64,000 nucleotides of DNA from Heterotrichella gracilis. Lineage: Eukaryota > Sar > Xanthophyceae > Tribonematales > Xanthonemataceae. The translations under genes and the position numbers were made by a program. The notes beneath the pieces were generated by a model, which had not been told where the DNA came from, made no database searches, and worked only from the letters and a program-made list of their open reading frames with translations. The DNA lies in assembly GCA_032358255.1 (NCBI GenBank), contig JAULBX010026052.1, forward strand, positions 176,888 to 240,887. The letters are read 5' to 3'. Shown here piece after piece: positions 59,001 to 64,000 of this stretch (position 1 is the stretch's first letter; the number at the start of each line of letters is the position of its first letter).

Positions 59001-62000
59001 CCCCCCACACACACATGCTGGCCACCTACCACACACACAAGCACATTGTGACCCCACATCCCCTCTGGCCCCCCAGAGCCCACTCCTGCTGGCGAGTCTG
59101 CCCTCGACCCCTTCCACGTGTACGGCAGCGTGAAGCGGCTGGTGGGCAAGCCCTGCCGCCAGTTCCACAACAGCGACCAGTACCTGCAGGTGCACCTGGC
59201 CGAGAAGGAGAGGCTCATCACCTCGCGCATCGAGGTGAGGGGATAGGGGTGGGGGATAAAATGTTTGTGAGTATGTGGGTGTGTGGGTACCTGCAGCGGA
59301 GGAGGAGGGGCGGGAGGTGCTGCGCATGGGCATGGGCGGGGTGTATGTGGGGTGAGGTGGGTGGAATGATGTGGGGTGGGTGCAGGGTGACAATGATGCC
59401 GCTGGGTAGGTGCACCCGTTTGGATTTCTAGTATCACATCTCTGCATAATTGTATCTCCGTTGTCTTACTGTACCACACAGTGCAGCATGCGCAAGGCCA
59501 ATACAAAGCCACTGCCATCTGTCACGCCCCTCCTTTCACTCTCGCACCCATTGTGGCCCCCACCTACCCAACACTGAAATTAATTAACAATACTAGAAAG
59601 AGTGTAAAAGATATTGGAGTTTTATTTAAATCTTTTAACCCACCCACCTACCTACCCCGCAGCTTGAGAAGCACGAGGAGGTGATGAGGGAGCTGGTCGA
59701 CCTGTACGTCAGCGACGGCCAGTCGCCCTCAGCCGCCGCATGGAACCAGGTGCGCACGCAGGTGCTGCGGCAGGCAGTGGAGGGCGCGCTGCTGCCTGTG
59801 CTGGCACGCGAGCTGAGGCTGCAGCTGCTCCGCGAGGCGCAGCACAAGGTGGCGGTGGCTGCCAGCGAGGCGCTGTGGGACCACGCGCAGATGCGGCCGC
59901 TGGAGGTGGGTGGTGATGGCGGCGGTGGTGGTGGTGGTGGGTGGCGGTGGGGTGGGTGGGACGGCGCCGTGATGCGGCTGCTGGAAGATAGGGGTTGGTG
60001 ATAGCAATACAAACAATTATTACCAGTTCCATCACAATCACCTGTGTTTTTCTGGGTTTGCAGGGTTTAGGGTTTAGGGTTTTACAGCACTTGGGTCTGA
60101 CCACAGATGTGCCACACAGCTACACCCATCTGTTGCAACGCACCACCACTGGTGGCGCCGTGTGGATGTATTGATATAGATAGTAGAATATGAGTGCCCA
60201 TGCCGTCATCCATGCGAGTGTCAACTCCATTAGCAACAGAAACCCCTTGCCGTCATAAATGCGAGTGACAACGCCAATAACACAAATCCTCGCGCCGCCC
60301 AGTTCCGGGTGGTTGACAGCGACGACAAGATCGAGTCCCTGCGCATCATGGCCTGCTGCTGGGGGCCAGGCACACCCGCAACGACCTTCGTCATGCTGGA
60401 CCCTGCGGGGGGGCTCATCGACCTGCTGCACTGCGGTCAGCTGTCGGGCCAGATGAGGTCAAAGCGGTCTGGCGGGATGGATGCCATGGCCTATGATCTG
60501 TTCACGGACCCCAAGAAGGTGGGTGTGGAGTTGGCGGTGGTGGTGGTGGTGGTGGTGTGGGTTTTAGGGAGGCTGTCTTGTGCCAGTTGGTGGATCCTAA
60601 CGTGATTTATGGGGCGCGGCGGGGTTGTTTTCCCCAGTGAAGGTGGTTGATGTGATGGTTTAGGGATTTAAGGTGTTTTACACTGAAAGAGGTTCGATTT
60701 GAGGGCGGCTCAGGTGACGGGGGTGCTACGGGGGTGCTCACCACACACGTCAACCTTGTATTCACAGGGCCTTAAACGCCGAACAGCCCTACTATGCATG
60801 CTGCACCTCGCCAAACCCTAAACCCTAGTCAGCTCTACCATGCTGCACTGCGCCAAGCCCTAAACCCTAAGCAGGCCTATCATGCTGCACCCCGCAAGTA
60901 CCCACCCACCCCCACCCCCACCCACCCCGCAGTCCCGGGATGCTGAGCGCCTGAAGCAGTTCATCATGGAGCACCGCCCGCACTGCATAGTGGTGGGTGC
61001 AAGCGGGGTGGAGTGCAGGGGGCTCAAGGCGGATGTGGACGCGGTGCGGGACCACCTGCTGGACAGGCATGCGCGATTTCTCACGCGGCTGGAGACAGGT
61101 GGGATATGGGGGGCTTGGCAGGGGAGGAGGGTGGGGAGCGGACGCATTTGATACATGGTGGTGGTGTGTGTAGGATGCGTACTGAAGGGTTTTTGTATTG
61201 CCCCCTTGCCAACCTCGTCCCATTCTGCCCCCACGCATCAATGCCCCCCGCTGTCTTTACCCCACCACACACTCTTTCCCTCCTCAGGCAACCTGGACAC
61301 GCGCTACGCCGATGAGGGTGTGGCCCAGGTGTGGGAGAACAGCGTGGCTGCCCAGGAGGAGCTGGGGGAGCAGCCGGGCATCGTGCGGCGGGCGGTGGCG
61401 CTGGGGCGCATCATGCTGGACCCACTGGGGGTGCTGGCGTCACTGTGTGGTGAGCAAGGCGGGTTGTGGTGGCAATCAGTGGTGTGGTGTGTGGGGGGCA
61501 GGGGTGTTTACAATCATACTGGACCCTTTGAGGGTGCTGGCGTCGCTGTGTGGTGAGCAGGGGGGAGTGGCAGTTGTTTGTTTGCTAGTTGTATGCATTC
61601 CTGCAGTACAGCATTGCCCTTGCACAGCTTGCACCGTATGGAGGACTAGCATGGAAGATACCTTGTTATAGTAGTATTGTATTACAGTGATATTGTAATG
61701 ATTACAACACGCCTTCAAACATTTAAACCCAAGAGTAAGGTTTATTTTGCGCTTACCCTGCCCCCTTCTCCTCCTTCTCCCCCAGGCCCCAGCCGCGACG
61801 TGCTGTCCCTCAACCTGCACCCGCTGCAAAAGGCGGTGATGGAGGAGGAGCGCATGGCTTCGGCGCAGGAGACAATCATGACGGCGGTGGCACAGGTGGG
61901 GTGGTGGGTGGCGTGTGTGTGTGGGATGGGAGTGGTCATGAGCGCGGTCATGACAATAGTGGCGGCGGTGGTTTGCAGGGGTGGGTCGCAGTGTGCTTAA

Positions 62001-64000
62001 TAATTTGATCTGGTGCACCTCCCCTTGCCCTACAAAATACCTAGCCATGCTTGCCATATGTGTGCAGTAATGACAGCAACATCATCAAAACCCTATGTAA
62101 ACACAATAGCCCCGCGTCGCACCCAACCCCCATTTCTCACCACCCCCAGAGGCTGACATGGAACCCCCCACCCGCCCTCCACCTACCCGCAGGTCGGCGT
62201 GGACTTGCACCACGTCATCTCCCACCCCTGGGCGGCCCACACCCTCCAATTCGTCCCTGGGCTGGGCCCGCGCAAGGCCGCTGCTTTGGTGAAGGCGGTG
62301 CTGCACCACAGCGAGGGGGGGTACGTGGAGTCGAGGTCCGCGGTGTGGCGCGAGCTGGGCGTGATGGAGCGCGTGGTGTTCAAGAACTGCGCGCCATTCC
62401 TGCGCATCAGGGCGGCCAGCGGGAGAGGTGGGTGGTTGGGGGGTTGGGGGGGGGTTGTAAGCTGTTTGTGACCTGCGTTCTGGAGGCGTATCTGTGGACT
62501 GCAAGCGATGTCTTAGTCAATCTGAGTGGATGACCAAATGAGATTTGTTGACCACCAGGGAGGCGAGGGTTTAGGGTTTAGAGTGCTCTGTTGGCCACCA
62601 GGGGTGAACCCATATAATTATTGGTCTGCTACCCGTGCGAATCCTGCATCTCATTCGGTACCTGGAATGAATACCCCCGATTAAACCACCCCAATTAAAC
62701 GCAAATTCCCAAATGAATCCCCAATTGACTTTCCTCGCCCCACCCCCCCCCCACCCCTACAGCCATGAGCAACGCCAGCCTTGACTACCTAGACGACAGC
62801 CGCATCCACCCCGAGAGCTACAAGGACGCGCTGCTCATCGCGCACTCGGCGCTGGAGCTGGGGCCGGAGGACGAGGACCAGCTGGCGGTGGAGAAGGCAA
62901 TGGAGTCAAAGAAGGTGGGGGGCCGGTGGGGGTGGTGGCTGAAAGCAAGGGGTATATAAGGGTCACCCCTTGCTGACTGGGAGGCCATTGGTGGTCAGGA
63001 AGGTGGTGGCTGTGCAGGGGGCGAGGGGTGGGGGAGTGGTGGAGGAAGCAGGTGCAGTGGTGCTTGAATAGGTGGCGGTGGTGTTGGGAGTTCAGACTTT
63101 TGACCATGGCGGAGCCTGCTGCATGGCCGTTTAGCAAGGCGCAGGTGCAGAATCCCCATGCAAATCCCCATTTAGCAAGGTGCAGGTGCAGAATCCCCAT
63201 GCAAATCCAGCACCCCTCGCATCCAACTGACGGCACGTTGTGGTTGAGCTTGAAACGACGCTCCCCCTCTGCTGTACGCTCCCCACGACGCACCGCTAAT
63301 ACCCCACCCCACCCCCATCCCCGCAGGAGGTGATTGAGCTTGACCTTGAGGCCTTCAACGTGCACCTTGTGGCCCAGGGCCGCGCGCACCGCCTTGCTTC
63401 GCTTGTGGACATGCAGATGGAGTTTGTGGAGCCGTTCGGGGAGCTGCGCAGCGAGACGCACGTGCTCAAGGTGGGTAGTATGTGCTGGTTTTGCGCTGTG
63501 GCTATGTGGCTGGGGCACCTGCTACATGGCTATGGGCATGTGGCTGGGCACCTGCCCCCACCGGGCAGATAAGCACTATGCCTAGGGTAGGGTCAAGGAA
63601 GGGCATTCAATTGGTGCATCTGTTTGCACCCGTCAAGCTGTGTGTGCCTGTGCCATGCCTGTCTTCAACACGCATTCCACTGTGCATGCCGTACAGAACT
63701 CTTGCAACCCCGTGCACTAACCACCACCCAACCCCCACCCCGCCCCCCCAGGACGAGGAGGTGTTTTGGCTGATGACGGGTGAGAGCGAGTCCACCCTGC
63801 GCCCCGGTCGCAAGGTTGAGGCGCGCGTGCAGTGGGTCATCTCCTCATCCATCCACGTCACGCTGCCAGACTGCCATGACGCGGAGGCGGTGGTTGAGGC
63901 GCGCCACGTCAGCTCCAAGGGACAGGAGGACCTGGACTGCAAGGAGCGGGCCAGGCCAGGGGACTCGCTGGTGGCCAGGTGTGTGTGTGGGGGGGGGGGT
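53070..64000 (+). CDS. SPT6: Transcription elongation factor SPT6 (3' partial)
   Basis: Twenty-one exons are visible: 53070-53375, 53456-53579, 53925-54100, 54347-54490, 55056-55414, 55806-55952, 56642-56744, 57036-57236, 57679-57808, 58130-58278, 58676-58805, 59077-59234, 59663-59905, 60303-60518, 60933-61098, 61288-61449, 61786-61895, 62193-62427, 62763-62914, 63327-63470 and 63752-63978. They give 1,260 residues with phases closing. The N-terminus is the acidic tail typical of SPT6. Then come EEVPLIAMYR and RRWEALWAVQQW (helix-turn-helix region), the YqgF-like domain (FRVVDSDDKIESLRIMACCW to CIVVGASGVECRGL), the helix-hairpin-helix part (LHHVISHPWAAHTLQFVPGL, GLGPRKAAAL) and DDSRIHPESYKDALLIAHSA. 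The last exon (EVFWLMTGESESTLRPG) leads into the S1 domain, which with the SH2 domains lies beyond the edge. SPT6 is a histone chaperone travelling with RNA polymerase II. Confidence 0.95.
54585..54612 (+). repeat. Intronic copy of an upstream SPT6 exon segment
   Basis: The exon part coding for DYMDELELS (about 54427-54456) has a degenerate copy (tacatggatgagctggggtg) in the following intron. The copy is about 160 nt downstream of the original. Confidence 0.65.
55917..56641 (+). repeat. About eight tandem copies of an exon end plus donor in SPT6
   Basis: The exon end coding for EEVPLIAMYR plus its donor and about 60 nt of intron recur with a period of about 85-105 nt. Copies lie near 55925, 56029, 56132, 56230, 56316, 56406, 56509 and 56602. 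They fill the whole intron up to the acceptor at 56641. Each copy has a gccatgta/gtgcgg-like core and ends with a gggtgtagggtt or gggtttagggtt tract. Confidence 0.92.
57448..57482 (+). repeat. Decayed copy of a downstream SPT6 acceptor and exon start
   Basis: The sequence gcgcagccgctggatgacat and what follows match the acceptor and first codons of the exon at 57679 (gcgcagttgctggatgacat). Spliced here it would read PLDDIEAELHLAWP and stop, so the copy is not a working exon. Confidence 0.75.
58004..58130 (+). repeat. Tandem array at an SPT6 3' splice site
   Basis: Three to four copies of a unit of about 38-41 nt (ctgtgcgccccacacc followed by tcaagccctaaaccc) run directly into the used acceptor at 58127-58129. 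The array is C-rich and includes CCCTAAA-like heptamers. Confidence 0.8.
60796..60895 (+). repeat. Three copies of a unit of about 42 nt with CCCTAAA heptamers
   Basis: The unit catgctgcacctcgccaaac plus ccctaaaccctaa-type sequence repeats three times shortly before the SPT6 acceptor at 60932. Confidence 0.8.
61405..61560 (+). repeat. Exon end plus donor duplicated in SPT6
   Basis: The exon end coding for MLDPLGVLASLC with its gtgagca donor (about 61410-61456) recurs at about 61515-61560, including ctgtgtggtgagcag. Both donors are intact and about 103 nt apart. Confidence 0.9.
63129..63210 (+). repeat. Two tandem copies of a 40-nt unit in an SPT6 intron
   Basis: The unit beginning tttagcaaggcgcaggtgca and ending in catgcaaatcc occurs twice head to tail with one or two mismatches. 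It does not derive from an adjacent exon. Confidence 0.85.

Overview
The window is nuclear DNA of an intron-rich eukaryote, most likely a flagellate green alga. Nearly every gene is broken by GT-AG introns. Exons are GC-rich, and plant-type CCCTAAA/TTTAGGG heptamers are scattered through introns and spacers. The first kinase matches the plant IRE/IREH branch of the AGC kinases. A tubulin tyrosine ligase-like gene fits a cell with cilia. I cannot name the species.

Thirteen protein-coding genes and one probable pseudogene can be supported, mostly as exon chains whose reading phases close exactly. From left to right: an IREH/MAST-like AGC kinase (+, 5' end off the window, to 5299); a secreted cysteine-rich repeat protein (-, 6368-7436); general transcription factor TFIIB (+, 8090-11636); a coiled-coil Raf/TKL-like kinase with a DMG motif (-, 12924-15815); the ubiquitin-like-domain CTD phosphatase UBLCP1 (+, 16599-18743); an armadillo-type protein resembling the LFR/BAF250 SWI/SNF subunit (+, 20453-24187); mitochondrial succinate dehydrogenase flavoprotein (-, 25182-28812); an intronless F-box/LRR protein (+, 29964-31949); a tubulin tyrosine ligase-like protein (-, 32859 to about 37533); a secreted, membrane-anchored acidic proline/serine-rich protein (+, 39504-42815); a broken ORF (-, 43330-44047); an LRR plus SAPS-like helical-repeat protein (-, 45997-49264); a small unrecognised membrane protein (-, 51430-52412); and elongation factor SPT6 (+, 53070 to the right edge, 3' end missing).

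Genes alternate in strand, giving shared divergent promoter spacers (about 7437-8089, 15816-16598, 28813-29963, 37534-39503, 52413-53069) and convergent 3' spacers. Four products act around RNA polymerase II or chromatin (TFIIB, UBLCP1, the LFR-like protein, SPT6). This is probably chance, since eukaryotic neighbours are not operons.

The most unusual feature lies in the introns. In at least five genes' worth of introns, the last 25-40 nt of the upstream exon, together with its 5' splice site, is repeated as degenerate tandem copies inside the following intron. There are three copies in the first kinase, three in the LFR-like gene, two in the membrane-anchored gene and about eight in SPT6. In SPT6 the acceptor side of an intron is sometimes duplicated as well. 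Many introns also start G-rich and end C-rich, so their ends could pair. Together with the telomere-like heptamers this suggests a distinctive mode of intron growth.
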